The notes under the pieces were generated by a model, which was not told the DNA's origin, searched no databases, and worked only from the letters and a program-made list of their open reading frames with translations. Of a stretch of 40,469 nucleotides of DNA, positions 39,250 to 40,469 are shown piece after piece. Numbering within the stretch: the stretch's first letter is position 1; every line of letters starts with the position of its first letter. The DNA comes from Planctomycetota bacterium (GTDB lineage: Bacteria; Planctomycetota; Planctomycetia; Gemmatales; Gemmataceae): the NCBI GenBank assembly GCA_021413735.1, contig JAIOPV010000098.1, positions 1 through 40,469 of the forward strand, given 5' to 3'. A program made the translations under genes and the position numbers.

Positions 39250-39873
39250 TCAAGCTGCCGTCAGGCTCAACTGGCGTGGCTTCCTCGCTGGTCGCCAGGG
39301 TGCTAACCAGGGCGTTTCGTCCGCGCGTCCAAGGAATGCAAGCGAGTCTTGCAGGATCTTGTTGACTTGGTTCGGCGTGAGCACGAGCCGTTCCGCCACG
39401 TCGCCAGTTCCCAAAGTCCCACCACCCTCCAACCCAAAGCTGAGAGTGAGGACAGCGCGGCTCGTCCCATCCAGTTCATTCAAACCGGGAACTTCAACTG
39501 ATTCGCCGTCGCGAGCGAAGGCCATCTCCAAGGGCGTTTCTTCCGCTGCCCGCTCATCACAGTCAAGGCATTCACGCACCTGCTTCACGGTCGATCGCAG
39601 GTACTTCCGGAGTGCGTTTCGCACGCAAACGAATGCCAGGGTCTTGTACTTCGCATTCCGGCCCGGCTTCCACGTCTGGGCAGCTCGATAGAGAGCGATT
39701 TGCCCCGCTTGAATCATGTCGTCAAAGTCGATGCGGGTTGGCGGCTTCATCTTCTTCGCCTGACCTGCGACCAGTCGCTTGTACCGCATAACCAACACGT
39801 TCCCGGCTTCGCGGTCGCCGGCCTGGATGCGGATGCACAGTTCCTCGTCGCTCTCAACTCTGGTGATGAGCAT
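39250..39873 (-). CDS. Sigma-70-family RNA polymerase sigma factor
   Basis: 207 residues with region 2 (about 8-95: AGDREAGNVLVMRYKRLV, IDFDDMIQAGQIALYRAAQTWKPGRNAKYKTLAFVCVRNALRKYLR) and region 4 (about 132-183: DGTSRAVLTLSFGLEGGGTLGTGDVAERLVLTPNQVNKIL), joined by a short acidic linker. Regions 1 and 3 are missing, so it is like an ECF factor in size but closer to the RpoD type in sequence. ATG at 39873 has no strong ribosome binding site; the longer frame to 40056 reads through a palindrome copy. No anti-sigma factor is adjacent. It may serve the island's own promoters. Confidence 0.8.
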   Translation of the reverse strand: MLITRVESDEELCIRIQAGDREAGNVLVMRYKRLVAGQAKKMKPPTRIDFDDMIQAGQIALYRAAQTWKPGRNAKYKTLAFVCVRNALRKYLRSTVKQVRECLDCDERAAEETPLEMAFARDGESVEVPGLNELDGTSRAVLTLSFGLEGGGTLGTGDVAERLVLTPNQVNKILQDSLAFLGRADETPWLAPWRPARKPRQLSLTAA

Positions 39874-40136
39874 GGGGTATCCGACGTGAGCAGGGATTCT
39901 CCATCCTACGCGGCTCGTGTTGGTCGCGCGACCGGAGTTCGCGTGCAACTCCAGCAGAGGGGTAGATGTTGGACTGTTATGCAATAGTGAGGGCATTATG
40001 AGGATAAGAAAATTCCTTGTTGGCAACCCTTCGTGTGGGTAGGGTTGACGTTCCAAGTTGATTTCTGTTCTCTGAGATGTTCATTTGGGAAAGCTCGGCG
40101 TGGGTAGATCCTCACCCCAACGAAAAGGAATCTCCG
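39874..40136. other. Right edge of the island
   Basis: 260 bases between the divergent sigma-factor and secreted-protein genes, holding palindrome copy 9. No integration site or direct repeat matching the left edge was found. Confidence 0.4.
39922..39933. repeat. Island palindrome copy 9
   Basis: Exact core within GTGTTGGTCGCGCGACCGG, the same 19 bases as at 28825-28843. It lies 49 bases upstream of the sigma-factor ATG. Confidence 0.88.
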
Positions 40137-40469
40137 ATGTGTGCACCGAGGTTGTTTGCGACTCTCCTGGCCGGAGGAATGTGCGGGCTAACCGTCTGGG
40201 CTGCCGATGAGCCTGCAAAGCAGGCACCGAAGGTGCCTGATGGGTGGGTCGATTACATGCCGGCGGACAAGATCTTCGGCGTCTTTCTCCCGAAGGGTGG
40301 CAAGAGGACTGAACGCGACGTCACTGTGCCTGTCAAGGGTGAAATGGTCAGCGTGAATATCATCGAGTTGGAATCGGAGGGGAAAGGCAAATTCGTCGCG
40401 CGAACGCTGCTCATCCAGTTCAAAATGGGGCCGGTTGCCATTCCCAAACCGATGATCGTCAAGGGGAAG
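40137..40469 (+). CDS. Secreted protein, cut by the window end
   Basis: At least 111 residues, open to the last base. A signal peptide (LFATLLAGGMCGLTVWAADEP) is followed by GWVDYMPADKIFGVFLPKGGKRTERDV, a pattern seen in several planctomycete exported proteins of unknown function that contain a short beta domain. ATG has AAAAGGAA upstream. It is the first gene outside the island on the right. Confidence 0.75.
   Translation, partial: MCAPRLFATLLAGGMCGLTVWAADEPAKQAPKVPDGWVDYMPADKIFGVFLPKGGKRTERDVTVPVKGEMVSVNIIELESEGKGKFVARTLLIQFKMGPVAIPKPMIVKGK

Noticed and set aside
27537-40136. Complete prophage
   Set aside because: No integrase, terminase, portal, capsid or lysis gene recognised; only faint tail-like layout.
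27537-40136. att direct repeats bounding the island
   Set aside because: Comparison of both edges by eye shows only the palindrome in common, which is also inside the island.
40393-40404. Tenth palindrome copy (CGTCGCGCGAAC)
   Set aside because: Two mismatches to the core and within the coding sequence of a core-type secreted protein; likely chance.

Overview
The window looks like a chromosome segment of a planctomycete close to Gemmata (order Gemmatales). This is inferred from several traits: a TIGR03000-type small secreted protein, DUF1580-type small proteins, an archaeal-type formylmethanofuran dehydrogenase subunit A (fhcA), many secreted Pro/Gly-rich proteins, Tat-exported Gfo/Idh/MocA oxidoreductase, and a diderm outer-membrane machinery (BamA, Wza-like export protein). 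No rRNA, tRNA, CRISPR array, transposase or integrase was recognised.

Bases 1-27,540 are ordinary core genome. From the left: a cimA-valS operon on the minus strand (citramalate synthase, valyl-tRNA synthetase) preceded by a complete-looking transcription attenuator: promoter, 34-codon Ile/Val/Thr-rich leader peptide, antiterminator and terminator. Facing it is nfo (endonuclease IV). Then come a GT-C membrane glycosyltransferase, an extended CsrA, a secreted protein with a YHS/TRASH-like metal site, a Tat-exported oxidoreductase, a fhcA-glnB-zinc protein operon, secreted Pro/Gly-rich proteins, a Wza-like lipoprotein, a patatin-like lipoprotein, an exported alpha/beta hydrolase, a divergent Rrf2 regulator/protoglobin pair with an obvious operator, bamA, a fused acyltransferase/acyl-activating enzyme, and a TIGR03000 protein coupled to a membrane dual-specificity phosphatase.

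Bases about 27,540-40,080 look like an accessory island. Its genes are mostly unrecognised, and it carries a GC palindrome, core GGTCGCGCGACC (fullest form TTCTGGTCGCGCGACCAGAA), nine exact times plus two near-copies. I saw none in the first 27.8 kb. Most copies lie 20-130 bp upstream of genes; one forms the core of a hairpin between two convergent genes, one is inside a coding sequence, one overlaps a stop codon. The island encodes a two-repeat lipoprotein, a four-gene minus-strand cassette with weak resemblance to phage tail genes, two small DUF1580/excisionase-like proteins, a small membrane protein, a winged-helix protein, a ParB-like protein coupled to a TubC-N-like protein, a single-chain ABC-ATPase/DUF4435 protein resembling the fused form of the PARIS anti-phage system (with a previously unlisted 38-codon ORF overlapping its start codon), and a small sigma-70 factor. 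The right edge returns to a typical secreted protein gene, cut by the window end.

The most interesting items are the island palindrome family with its candidate reader (the ParB-like protein), the PARIS-like gene with its coupled small ORF, and the branched-chain amino-acid attenuator in front of cimA-valS.
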